Positions 1-12,900 of a DNA stretch of 64,000 nucleotides are shown here, one piece after another. The DNA lies in assembly GCA_031280965.1 (NCBI GenBank), contig JAITFZ010000021.1:51015-115014 (forward strand). The letters run 5' to 3'. The stretch is from Oscillospiraceae bacterium (lineage in GTDB: Bacteria; Bacillota; Clostridia; Oscillospirales; Ruminococcaceae). Positions within the stretch are counted from its first letter, which is position 1. Every line of letters starts with the position of its first letter. The position numbers and the translations under genes are program-made. Below the pieces are notes generated by a model. That model ran no database searches. It saw only the letters and a list, made by a program, of their open reading frames with translations, and was not told the DNA's origin.

Positions 1-1
1 C

Positions 2-199
2 ATGAAAATCGGCGATATTGTGGTTACTTCGGGCGGGAGCATGTATCCGCCCGGACTTATCGTGGGCACTGTAACCGAAATCTTTCCCGATATAAGCGGG
101 CTTTCCCTCCACGCTGTAATCGAGCCGACTGAAGATGTGCTGAGAGTCGCCGATGTATTCGTAATCACCTCGTTCGAGGGTCAGGGGGTGACACCATGA
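2..199 (+). CDS. mreC: MreC C-terminal fragment (window-truncated)
   Basis: Last about 65 residues of the rod-shape protein MreC, which organises the MreBCD and elongasome complex at the outer face of the membrane. The visible part holds the family's C-terminal beta-barrel signature GDIVVTSGG followed by YPPGLIVGTV. The rest of the gene lies upstream of the window, so the first in-frame ATG is not the true start. The stop TGA overlaps the mreD start (ATGA-type junction), the usual mreC-mreD coupling. Identity is from motif and position and is fairly secure. Confidence 0.85.
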   Translation: MKIGDIVVTSGGSMYPPGLIVGTVTEIFPDISGLSLHAVIEPTEDVLRVADVFVITSFEGQGVTP

Positions 200-774
200 T
201 GCTTCCCGGTTTTGGCTTCGGGCGAAAGCGCAGGGCGGATAAGAAAGGCGTTTTGCGCTGGCTGTGCTACTTTTTTATTCTGTTGTTTTTTTATATGCTT
301 ATGAGCGGCGGCTTCTTTCCGCGATGGCAACCGATTTTTATTATTCCGTTTGCTATTGCCGTGAGCATGTTCGAGCGGGAATTCGGCAGCGCTCTTTTCG
401 GCGCGTTTTGCGGGCTGATGATTGATACAGCGTGTGGGAATCTTTTCGGCATGTCGAGCGTGTGGCTTATGCCGTGCGCTTTAGCGGCTTCCCTGCTTAT
501 AATGCACCTCATACGTCTTAACTTCATCAATCATTTATGGATGGTGACCGGAACCTGCCTTATAATGGCGTTCATGGAATATTTTTTCAACCATCTTATA
601 TGGGATAAGCCCAACTCCGATATAATTTTATTAATGTATATTATACCATCGTACTTATCGGCGATTTTATTTTCACCCGCTGTATATTTTTTAGTAAGGG
701 TGGTGTCGGTGAAATTCAGGGATAAGGAAAACGGACAGCTCCCGGAAATAGGGGATTCGGATAACGACGACTAA
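196..774 (+). CDS. mreD: Rod shape-determining protein MreD
   Basis: About 190-residue integral membrane protein with several hydrophobic segments (about residues 24-45, 50-65, 70-90, 95-115, 120-135 and 145-165), as expected for MreD. It overlaps the mreC stop and precedes the PBP2 gene, which is the conserved mreC-mreD-mrdA order. It acts with MreC and PBP2 in lateral-wall synthesis. Sequence conservation in MreD is weak, so the call rests on topology, length and neighbours. The C-terminal tail is polar and cytosolic. Confidence 0.85.
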   Translation: MMLPGFGFGRKRRADKKGVLRWLCYFFILLFFYMLMSGGFFPRWQPIFIIPFAIAVSMFEREFGSALFGAFCGLMIDTACGNLFGMSSVWLMPCALAASLLIMHLIRLNFINHLWMVTGTCLIMAFMEYFFNHLIWDKPNSDIILLMYIIPSYLSAILFSPAVYFLVRVVSVKFRDKENGQLPEIGDSDNDD

Positions 775-855
775 TCCGTCCTGTTTTTTGTAATGAGAAA
801 GCTGTTATTGCGTAAAGCAAGAATTCATGCACAGTTAAACGAAGAAGAGAACAAA

Positions 856-934
856 GTTTGAAACGAAATGCAATTGAAACGGGGGAAATGTCGTTTTCGC
901 TTCGTTGGTGAAGAAAGGACTTTATAAAAATATG
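856..934 (+). repeat. Dispersed RBS-bearing repeat, copy 1 (short form)
   Basis: Shares with three other places in the window a run GTTTGAAAC..., then GAAACGGGGGAAATGTCGTTTT, then GGTGAAGAAAGGACTTTAT. The last part carries the AAAGGA ribosome binding site of mrdA. This copy lacks the internal hairpin segment present in the copies at 19085 and 25640, and has ATA where those copies have ATG after the RBS. Confidence 0.75.
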
Positions 935-3064
935 AACCTGCCGAAATTACCCGGTGAAAAAAAGCTTGAAAAGCTTAATTTTATATTCAGATTTGCGGTA
1001 TTAATCGCCGTAATGCTCGTTTTCGGTTTCTTGGGTCTTACACAGCTCATGAGAATCCAAATAGTTGACGGCGCGTATTACGTAAGTCTGACCGAGCGGA
1101 ACTTCACGGCTAACCAGTCGATTCAGGCGGCAAGGGGACAGATTGTCGATTCCGAGGGCAGACTGCTCAACACTAATCAAACGGTATATAAAGTGATTGT
1201 TCAGCGGGCGTTTTTCCCGATTGGCGGAGAAAACGAGGTTTTAAGACAGACGCTCGCCATTCTGCGCGAACACGGCGAAACATGGATGGACAGTGTGCCT
1301 GTTTCCATGACTGCACCGTTTGAATTCTTAGATGTTAGCGAACGGGAGCTTGAAGAGTTCAAGCATAAGATTGGGGTTAATCTTGATGCAACCGTGGAAA
1401 ACTGCATAAGAGCGCTGTTTGATAACTTCAACATCAGCGAGGAATACGGCGCGGAAACCGCACGGGCTGTCGCAGGTGTGCGTTATGAAATGAGATTGCG
1501 CGATTTCTCGTTCCATAACCGCTTTACCTTGGCTGAGGATATTTCCTTTGAAACCTTAGTCAGTCTTAAAGAACGAAGCATGAGTCTGCCCGGTATTGAT
1601 ATGGTTGAAGAACCGATGAGGGTTTATTTGGACGGCGGGGTCATGGCGCATACACGCGGCGTAATCGGACGTATTTCGGCAGAGGAGTTCAGCGAATTCG
1701 GGGAACACGGCTACAGCTTTAACGACACAATCGGCAAAACAGGAATCGAGTTTTCGATGGAAAGCATACTTCGCGGTGATAACGGCACACGCACTATTGT
1801 ACGGAATTTGCAGGGAGTTGCAGTTTCCGATGAGGTAACGGTTTCCGCACGTCCCGGAAACAGCATCCGCCTAACCATAGACAGCCGCTTTCAGCAGGAT
1901 TTGCAAATAATGTTGCAAAATCACATATACTGGCTCCGCACACTCGACCAAACCTGGAATAACGAAAGATTTAATTACCGCGGTTTAAACACAGAGGGCG
2001 GCGCGGTTGCCGTAATTGAGGTGAAAACCGGGAAAGTTCTCGGCTTGGCGTCTTATCCGACCTACGACTTAAATGATTATATCAATAGTTATGAAGCTGT
2101 TTTGAACGCCGAGCTTACCCCTCTGCTCAACCGTGCGGCGGCGGGATTGTACCGTCCGGGTTCAAGCTTTAAGCCCATCACGTCTGTCGCCGGACTTAAT
2201 AACAATATAGTTAACCGCGGTTCTACCGTTCCTTGCGGCGGCACATACACCTTCTTCCCCGATTTTCATCCGCACTGCCACCTCAGAAGCGGACACGGCT
2301 CGCTGAATGTAGTCAACGCGCTCCGGCTCTCCTGCAACATCTACTACTATGACATAGGCAGGAGAATGGGCATAGATGCGTTAGTTGAAGCCACTCACGC
2401 CCTCGGAATCGGCGTAAACTTAGGGCTTGAAACCGGCGGTCCCGCCGGCAGAATGACCACGCCCGAGATTTACGAGCATCTGTTTGCCCGCCCGCTGACC
2501 GCCGGCGATACTGTTCAGGCGGCAATCGGACAGTCGGAAACGTTAGTGACCCCGCTGCACCTTGCTGTTTCGGCGGCGACAATCGCCAACCACGGCGTAA
2601 GATACAAGCCTTATTTGGTCGATTCTGTTTGGAATTACGACTTCACAGAGCTTGTTTATCAGACAGAGCCGCAAATAGTCAGCACATATGCAACCGACCG
2701 CCCTGATGTTTGGGAAGCGGTTCATGACGGCATGGTATCGGTAAGCGACTACATTGTCTGGCCTCTCGGAGGACCGTCGGAATTTTCTTTTCTGCCCTCG
2801 GTAGCGGCAACAAAAACCGGTACGGCTCAAGCCGTCAATGACACTTATAACTCAGTAATTATGGGCTATTATCCCGAGGATAATCCTGAAATCGCCTTTG
2901 CCGTTATACTTGAAAACAGCGAGTTCAGCCGCAACTTAGTCCGCAATATAATAGACTCGTACTTCTATGACGCATACGAGCCGGATATAAACGAGGACGG
3001 GCTGATTGCCTCCCCTTGGAAGCGTTGGGACGAAGAAAAACGGCTTAGTATTATGGGCGAGTAG
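932..3064 (+). CDS. mrdA: Penicillin-binding protein 2 (class B transpeptidase)
   Basis: Monofunctional DD-transpeptidase that cross-links peptidoglycan during cell elongation. About 710 residues: a short cytosolic tail, one membrane anchor (about residues 20-40), a dimerisation domain, then the transpeptidase domain with the three active-site motifs SSFK (in GLYRPGSSFKP), SCN and KTGT. I chose the ATG at 932 (protein begins MNLPKL). An earlier in-frame GTG at 905 would place the start inside the repeat that supplies the RBS. It follows mreD after about 157 nt. In many Clostridia this gene is followed by minCDE and rodA; here mgsA comes next. Confidence 0.93.
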   Translation: MNLPKLPGEKKLEKLNFIFRFAVLIAVMLVFGFLGLTQLMRIQIVDGAYYVSLTERNFTANQSIQAARGQIVDSEGRLLNTNQTVYKVIVQRAFFPIGGENEVLRQTLAILREHGETWMDSVPVSMTAPFEFLDVSERELEEFKHKIGVNLDATVENCIRALFDNFNISEEYGAETARAVAGVRYEMRLRDFSFHNRFTLAEDISFETLVSLKERSMSLPGIDMVEEPMRVYLDGGVMAHTRGVIGRISAEEFSEFGEHGYSFNDTIGKTGIEFSMESILRGDNGTRTIVRNLQGVAVSDEVTVSARPGNSIRLTIDSRFQQDLQIMLQNHIYWLRTLDQTWNNERFNYRGLNTEGGAVAVIEVKTGKVLGLASYPTYDLNDYINSYEAVLNAELTPLLNRAAAGLYRPGSSFKPITSVAGLNNNIVNRGSTVPCGGTYTFFPDFHPHCHLRSGHGSLNVVNALRLSCNIYYYDIGRRMGIDALVEATHALGIGVNLGLETGGPAGRMTTPEIYEHLFARPLTAGDTVQAAIGQSETLVTPLHLAVSAATIANHGVRYKPYLVDSVWNYDFTELVYQTEPQIVSTYATDRPDVWEAVHDGMVSVSDYIVWPLGGPSEFSFLPSVAATKTGTAQAVNDTYNSVIMGYYPEDNPEIAFAVILENSEFSRNLVRNIIDSYFYDAYEPDINEDGLIASPWKRWDEEKRLSIMGE

Positions 3065-3152
3065 CATTGTGCAATACCAACAAATATCCCTGCGTAAAAT
3101 ATAAGAATCTTACAAAATTTATAGTATACTTATAATATATTTCCTTTTGCTA

Positions 3153-3181
3153 TTTAAAAACAAAAAGTTTTATGCTATAAT
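3153..3181 (+). promoter_or_regulatory. Probable extended -10 promoter for mgsA
   Basis: TGCTATAAT (extended -10, TATAAT at 3176-3181) with a weak TTTAAA 17 nt upstream. It lies in the 162-nt gap between mrdA and mgsA, so mgsA probably has its own transcript. Confidence 0.5.
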
Positions 3182-3226
3182 TAAATCAAGACTTCTTAAC
3201 TTTAAAATGATGAAAGCGAGAGCAGT

Positions 3227-3625
3227 ATGAATATAGCGTTAATCGCTCACGACTCAAAAAAAGAATTAATGGTTCAGTTCTGCATAGCGTACAGCGGTAT
3301 TCTGTCGCGGCACAGCCTTTGCGCCACGGGAACAACGGGAAAACTCGTGGGTGAAACCACGGGGTTGCAAATTCAAAAGTATTTAAGCGGTTCGCAGGGT
3401 GGCGCGGAGCAGATTATTGCGCGTATTTCCTGCAATGAAATTGATGTGCTTTTTTTCTTCCGCGACCCGATAAGCGCGAAGTCGAACGAACCTAACGACA
3501 TAAACATACTTAGGGTATGCGATGTGCGCAATATCCCTGTCGCCACTAATATAGCCACGGGCGAGGCGCTTATACACGCGCTTGAACGCGGCGATTTGGA
3601 CTGGAGGGAAATTGTCAAGGTGTAA
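3227..3625 (+). CDS. mgsA: Methylglyoxal synthase
   Basis: Converts dihydroxyacetone phosphate to methylglyoxal and phosphate, a glycolytic overflow bypass in the cytosol. 132 residues, the usual length. Family motifs are visible: NIALIAHDSKK at the N-terminus (phosphate and catalytic His region), ATGTTG, GGAEQI and FFRDP with the catalytic Asp, then NIPVATNIATGE. It has its own promoter and a strong terminator. The mrdA-mgsA neighbourhood is common in Clostridia, although min and rodA genes usually lie between. Confidence 0.95.
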   Translation: MNIALIAHDSKKELMVQFCIAYSGILSRHSLCATGTTGKLVGETTGLQIQKYLSGSQGGAEQIIARISCNEIDVLFFFRDPISAKSNEPNDINILRVCDVRNIPVATNIATGEALIHALERGDLDWREIVKV

Positions 3626-3673
3626 AAAACCTTTGGTGTTTCCGATAAGTTCCGCACTATCGGCGGATAGTGC

Positions 3674-3702
3674 CGCCGTGCAGAATTAAGCGCGGCGTTT
3701 TT
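3674..3702 (+). terminator. Rho-independent terminator after mgsA
   Basis: Stem CGCCGTGC / GCGCGGCG (one G-U pair), 8-nt loop, then TTTTT. A second small hairpin (GCACTATC, loop GGCG, GATAGTGC) lies just upstream. Confidence 0.75.
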
Positions 3703-3867
3703 ATGTTTAAATCAGCTTGACCTTTTTTTATGCAGTTTCGTGCAGTCAGCTGTTTTCTGCAAACAAGTGCAAATAAATCCATTTGCTGTCTTTAGCCGCG
3801 CCCCCTGTCCTATTCACCTCCCGCTCCTCATAAACATATAATATAGTTTATGACGGGAGCGGAAACT

Positions 3868-7593
<3,726 letters not shown>

Positions 7594-7613
7594 AATATAC
7601 CTCAATTTTTATA

Positions 7614-7642
7614 TTGTATTTTCTAATAATATGTGGTAAAAT
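7614..7642 (+). promoter_or_regulatory. Sigma-A-type promoter for the LCP-like gene
   Basis: TTGTAT, 17-nt spacer, TAAAAT, about 65 nt upstream of the ATG at 7709, in the divergent gap with alr. Confidence 0.6.
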
Positions 7643-7708
7643 AATAACATAACACGTTTAGTATACACTTTTTTGCAGGAATTTGCAATAGCCTTTTGGA
7701 GGAAAGCA

Positions 7709-8605
7709 ATGTCGCTAAAAAAATCAATAAGAAAAAGAAGCAACTGGTACATTTACCTCTTGACTTTTATGATAATGTCTTTAATTTGCACTTTTGTCGT
7801 GTATAATATGTGGGACTTTCTTTTTCCTGCGAAGAATCTGCCGTCGATGGCGAGTACGTCGGGAGATTTTCTGCCGGATGCGTCTTTCAACACAACTTTT
7901 TTGCTTATGTTATCGGAAAACAAAGGTTCTGTTCCCGAATATTATATGCTTTTAAATTATCGGCCGCGTGACGAGGTAATCGTGCTCGTACCCATAAAAA
8001 AGAACCTCTATGCCGAGGTGGGCAACGTAAGGGGGGCGCTGACCGAGCATTATGTTCAGGGCGGTGCGGGCGGCGTGATTCTTGCGCTCAGGAATTCGAT
8101 TGGCGTGGGTGCGGAGCGCTATATAAAGTTCGATAAAGACTCTTTCATAGGTTTTTTTGACGAGGCGGGCAATACTCCCGTTAATATCCCCTATGACCTG
8201 CGTGGCGGCATAATAGAGTTCTTCGCGGGCTCGCATGAGCTTACAGGCGAAGAACTGTACAATTACATAACCTTCCACGAGTATAATCAGGGTGAAGATT
8301 ACCGCTTCATGATTCACGGACTGGCAGTTTCAAACTTCATAAACAAAAACAGCAATAATCTCTTAGTGTCGCAGATGCAAATACTGTTCAGCCGGATTTT
8401 AAACACCACCGACACTAATCTTGAATTCGCGGATTTCCTGAGAAATCAGCAGGCTTATCTTTTCACAACCCAAAACAGCTTCAATATCGCCGATTATTAT
8501 ATTCCAACCGGAAACACGGACGAGAACGGCAACTTTATCATCGCAGAAACTGCCGCAGCGACGATTCGGGACAGATTCGGAATGAGCGGTGAGCAAATAA
8601 ACTAA
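7709..8605 (+). CDS. LytR-CpsA-Psr-like membrane protein, apparently degenerate
   Basis: About 298 residues: a basic N-terminus, one membrane segment (about 16-37), then an extracytoplasmic domain with the LCP fold order (NTTFLLMLSEN, GGVILALRNSIGVGAERYIKFDKDSFIGFFDEAG, LTGEELYNYITF). LCP enzymes transfer wall teichoic acid or glycopolymers to peptidoglycan. The arginines that bind the lipid pyrophosphate in active members (in RSDT-, PRDT- and RQ-type motifs) are not seen at the matching places, so activity is doubtful. ATG 7709 has GGAGG 6 nt upstream. Family call moderate, function uncertain. Confidence 0.6.
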   Translation: MSLKKSIRKRSNWYIYLLTFMIMSLICTFVVYNMWDFLFPAKNLPSMASTSGDFLPDASFNTTFLLMLSENKGSVPEYYMLLNYRPRDEVIVLVPIKKNLYAEVGNVRGALTEHYVQGGAGGVILALRNSIGVGAERYIKFDKDSFIGFFDEAGNTPVNIPYDLRGGIIEFFAGSHELTGEELYNYITFHEYNQGEDYRFMIHGLAVSNFINKNSNNLLVSQMQILFSRILNTTDTNLEFADFLRNQQAYLFTTQNSFNIADYYIPTGNTDENGNFIIAETAAATIRDRFGMSGEQIN

Positions 8606-8610
8606 AACAA

Positions 8611-8644
8611 CGCCGCTCGAACAGCGGCGTACGTTTTCTTTTTA
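8611..8644 (+). terminator. Terminator after LCP-like gene
   Basis: CGCCGCT / AGCGGCG stem with a 5-nt loop followed by a T-rich run (TTTTCTTTTT). It sits between this gene and the convergent ComFB-like gene, whose stop follows at once. Confidence 0.75.
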
Positions 8645-8908
8645 TCAGTGGCGCGGGTTTTTATGTACGAACTCAATGGCATTAAGAACCGCCACATCTA
8701 TGTCAAGCACGTTCTGCCTAACCATCTGTTGGTCTATTTTTGAGAAAAGCTCACCCTTTGTAGTACTTACATATTTCGGCGGAAGTTTGTTTAGGGCAAT
8801 GCATTTAATATCTTCCATGCACTGCTCACATTTGCAATAATCATCTGTTTTCATGCGTTCTTCCATGCGGACTTCAACCATTTTTTCCATCATATTAATA
8901 AAAGCCAT
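8645..8908 (-). CDS. ComFB-like protein (putative cyclic dinucleotide receptor)
   Basis: 87-residue protein with the ComFB signature: VEVRMEE near the N-terminus, a Cys cluster (CKCEQCMEDIKC, likely zinc-binding), then ALNKLPPKYVSTTKGELFSK. ComFB was named from a late-competence operon in Bacillus, and proteins of this family have more recently been reported to bind cyclic dinucleotides. It lies directly downstream of a REC-GGDEF diguanylate cyclase on the same strand, but has its own promoter. I infer a role in sensing c-di-GMP made by the neighbour; this is not shown by sequence alone. Confidence 0.75.
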   Translation of the reverse strand: MAFINMMEKMVEVRMEERMKTDDYCKCEQCMEDIKCIALNKLPPKYVSTTKGELFSKIDQQMVRQNVLDIDVAVLNAIEFVHKNPRH

Positions 8909-8934
8909 AAATAACGCTCCCCCTTTATACGTTA

Positions 8935-8963
8935 ATTTTACACCTTTTTAAGGGGTTTGTCAA
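8935..8963 (-). promoter_or_regulatory. Strong sigma-A promoter for the ComFB-like gene
   Basis: On the minus strand TTGACA (8958-8963), 17-nt spacer, TAAAAT (8935-8940), 27 nt before the start codon. The ComFB-like gene can therefore be expressed apart from the upstream cyclase operon. Confidence 0.75.
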
Positions 8964-9004
8964 CATAAATTTATTTATATCCACGCTATAAGTCAAGAAT
9001 TTTT

Positions 9005-9922
9005 TCATAAAGCGGTGCTTTCGTACACACACACCCTGTTCTTACCCGCCGCCTTCGCATTATAAAGTGCTTTATCAGCCCCTTCTATGAAGTCGTTCAT
9101 CGATTGCTCATTATCGGGGACAAGCGTGTTTATGCCTACGCTTACCGTAACTGTTTCGGCTTCACTGTCAGCGCAGGAAATCACGGTGCCTTTAATGTTC
9201 CCTCGAATCAGTTCGGCAACTTCCATTGCGCCCGCCTCCGAAGTTGCCGGTAAAAGCACAACGAATTCCTCTCCGCCCCATCGTGCGGTAAAATCATTTG
9301 AGCGCCTAAGTGATTGTAAAATAGTTTTGGCTATGAATTGTAAGGCGACATCTCCCTGCAAGTGACCGAATCTGTCGTTATAATGCTTAAAATTATCAAC
9401 GTCTATTATAAAAATAGAAAGCGGGATTTTATTTCTTTTTGCGTGGTTCCATTCAAGGCTCATCCGATAATCAAAGTTTCGCCTGTTAGGTACGCTCGTG
9501 AGCTGGTCTGTCATGCTCAACTGCCTTATCATTTTAATTTGGTTTTGTATCTGAATCTGATTGTTAACCCTAAGTTTGATAATCGCAGGTCTGAACGGCT
9601 TGCTGATATAATCAGCCGCGCCCACCCTAAGACCTTTTTCCTCCTCATCGCTGTTTGCAAGCCCCGTTACAAATATAACGGGGATGTCGCAGGTTTCGTC
9701 ATAACTTTTCAATGCCGCAAGCACCTCATACCCATCCATATCAGGCATGAGAATATCTAACAGTATGACGTCCGGTGAATGTTCTTTCGCGACCTCGATG
9801 GCGCCTGTGCCGTTCTTTGCCGCGTACACTGTATATTCGGGACTTAATATCAATGTCAGCGCCATGATATTAGCTCTTTCATCGTCAACAATCAGTACGC
9901 TGTTTTTTTTGTCTTCCATCAT
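9005..9922 (-). CDS. Response regulator with GGDEF diguanylate cyclase domain
   Basis: 305 residues: receiver domain about 8-125 (acidic pair VDDE, phospho-Asp in VILLDILMPDMDG, conserved KPF) then GGDEF domain about 135-300. The active site reads GGEEF, a competent variant, preceded by RSND five residues upstream, the inhibitory I-site (RxxD). So it probably makes c-di-GMP upon phosphorylation and is feedback inhibited. Its start overlaps the stop of the hybrid kinase by 4 nt (ATGA), which makes that kinase its likely phosphodonor. Confidence 0.93.
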   Translation of the reverse strand: MMEDKKNSVLIVDDERANIMALTLILSPEYTVYAAKNGTGAIEVAKEHSPDVILLDILMPDMDGYEVLAALKSYDETCDIPVIFVTGLANSDEEEKGLRVGAADYISKPFRPAIIKLRVNNQIQIQNQIKMIRQLSMTDQLTSVPNRRNFDYRMSLEWNHAKRNKIPLSIFIIDVDNFKHYNDRFGHLQGDVALQFIAKTILQSLRRSNDFTARWGGEEFVVLLPATSEAGAMEVAELIRGNIKGTVISCADSEAETVTVSVGINTLVPDNEQSMNDFIEGADKALYNAKAAGKNRVCVYESTAL

Positions 9923-12900
9923 GAAATGTCCATCCTTTTCTTTAGTTTATCCAGAGCCTGCATTGCTTTTTTAAATTCAAAATCCTCAACATAACCTATC
10001 AGCTCTTCCGCCTCGGGAACGGCGCTGAGTTGGTCAAGCAACATCATACATTCGGGATTATTGCTCGCCAGCATTGTTTCAAGCCGCCCGAGTAAATCCC
10101 GTACCGCGCCCGGTTCCGAACTGCCGGATTTACCCTCTTTTCCAAACTCGGAGAGCAGGGGCTTCAACTCTGCGAGAACCAGTTTCAATTCAGCGTCAAG
10201 AGCGGCGATATGCTTTTCACTCAAGCGGTTTTCGCCGCCTTTTAACATGTCCTCCGCCGTCCCCGCCGCTTGCTGAAGCCGATGCTTTCCGATTTGCCCC
10301 GCGTTGCTTTTAAGGGTATGCACAAGCCTGTGCGCCATTCTGATATCGCCCGATTCAACGTTTTCCATTATTTCTTTAAGTTTGGTTTGATTGTTTTTAA
10401 CGAAGTTAAGCTTCAGATACTTCTGCATCTTTTCATCGTCCGATTCTTGTCGGCGCTTATCGGTGTCGGTCAGTTTAACCACGGGAATGTACTTGGTTAA
10501 GCACTTCCACAGTTCCTGTGATTTGAACGGCTTGCCTATATAATCAAGTATGCCGTTCTTTTTATAAAGTTCAAGGTCGTTGGACATAATATTCGCTGTC
10601 ATCGCGACTATAGGCGTTTTGCAACCTAAGGCAACGATTTTAGCTGCGGCTTCCATGCCGTCCATTACCGGCATGTGTATATCCATGAAAATCAAAGCAA
10701 AGGGCTGAACCCCGTCGCTCATACGCTTTTGAATTATTTCCGTACCTTCTTTTCCGTTAGTGGCTACCACTGATTTTAACCCCACTCGTGTAAGATGACC
10801 GCAGATTACCTGCTGATTCATAGAATTATCTTCGCAGACCAAAACTTCCCCCTCGAATTCAGGCTTTTTCATTTCGTCAATTACGATGCTTTCAACCGGC
10901 AGCTCCACAGCTTCATTGATGGTTTCAAACGTCAGGTCAAACGAGAACTTACTGCCGATGCCGGGAGTGCTTTCCACCAAAAGCTTGCCGCCCATCATTT
11001 CTATGATGTTCTTAGTTATGGACAAACCGAGCCCCGTGCCGCCGAACTTGCGGGTAATGCTGTTATCTGCCTGTAAAAACGGCTCGAATATATTTGAAAT
11101 CTGTTCCGAAGTCATGCCTATTCCGCTGTCTTTTATTTCAAAATGTATATTCACGCTGTTTGTATCCAAACTGTTCACGGACGCCAAAAGCTTTACCGTG
11201 CCGATGTTCGTAAATTTAACTGCGTTAGAAAGCATATTAGTCAGCGCCTGACGCAGTTTTATCGGGTCGCCGAGAAGCCGCTTGCCTATTGACGGCTCGG
11301 CGTAACAATACAGTGCGATTCCTTTTTCGGTTGTCTTAGGCATAATAGCCGCCTGGCAATGTGTAAAGATGTCGTGTAGATTGAAAGGTATATGCTCAAG
11401 CACCATCTTGCCCGATTCGATTTTAGAAATGTCAAGAATATTATTTATTATGTGCAAAAGCAATTCGCCGTTATCCATGATTTTACCGATATAATCGTTG
11501 GTTTCGAGCGAAATGTCGCCGTCTAAGGCAAGCTCCGAAAACCCTATGATGCTATTAAGCGGCGTCCTTATTTCATGGCTCATGTTGGCTAAGAAAATAG
11601 ATTTCGCAAGGTTTGCGGCTTCCGCCGCTCTAAGTGCGCTCCTCAGGTCTTCCTGCGCCCGGTTCATTTCCTCAAGGTGCGCCGTCTGTTCCCTTAAATC
11701 CCGTATATAGCTTACGATTAAATAATTATCTTTATACTTCATGCGAACGAGCATAACTTCACAAGGGATAATCTCGCCGTTTTTGTTTTTGTGAGTCCAT
11801 TCAAATTTAACATAACCTTCATCAAACGCTTTTTTAACCCAATACATCGTCATTTCTCTGCTTGGTTTACTGTTTTTTTGGAACTTTGGCGACAGCAAGA
11901 AAAACTCTTTTCTGTATTCTTCTTCGGAGCTCATTCCGAATAAATTTAAGGTTTCGGGGTTACAGCTTATGAAATTGAAGTCTTCATCCCATAAACTGCT
12001 GCTCATCGGTAAAGCGTCAAGCATGAGCTTCAGGCGCACGTCCGCTTCACGCATTTTATTAACGGCTTCCTTAGCTTCGGTAATGTCCTCGCACTGCTCA
12101 ATGAACACCTTTGTGCCGTCCGGCCAGTCGATGAGGCGGCTTATGATTTTAAAATGCCTGCACAATGCCGAGTTGTAAAACTCCCACTGATACGGTTTAC
12201 CCTCTTTGAATTCCGGGTCATTCTTAGGGCAGAAAGAGCATCTGCCGGTTGCGCCCGGCGCAAAAACCTTCCAACATTCCTTACCCACAACATCTTCATC
12301 AAAACCGAGCCCTTTAATCATAGTTTCGTTTATAAACGTGATTATATCCGATTCAAGCTCGGTTATTACAATCATGGTATCCATTGATTGCAAAAGCCGT
12401 TCCATATTGTCAAGCTGAACGGTTTTTGCGGTTAATTCCTGAAGTGTGCGCGAATAACGGCCGGAAGCAAATACAAACGCCCCCATTATAATTATGCAGA
12501 AAATCGTCACGATAAAAATCCAGAAATTCATATCGCGGCGGCTTTCAATAACCGAATCAACCTGCACTCCGGTAAACATCATGCCCACTATTTCGTCCTC
12601 AAATATAAGCGGCGAATACTGAGCGGCGTATGTATGACCGTATATCTCGAACATTCCGGTATAACTGCCGGCTTTTTGATTAAAAATAGTGTCTACGGCT
12701 TCTTCGCTAATAATATGATAACCTTCCGAATTTTTGATTGTTGTGGCGGTTCGCGTAGTACCTATAAAAAGCGAGGCATCGCAACCCGTTCTGTCTTTGA
12801 ATGTGTTTAAGTGCCTGCTGTCCGTAATATCAAAATTACAATTAACAATTGCAATTATGTTGCCGTCATTATCGAAAACGGGGGCGGATGCATTAATAGC

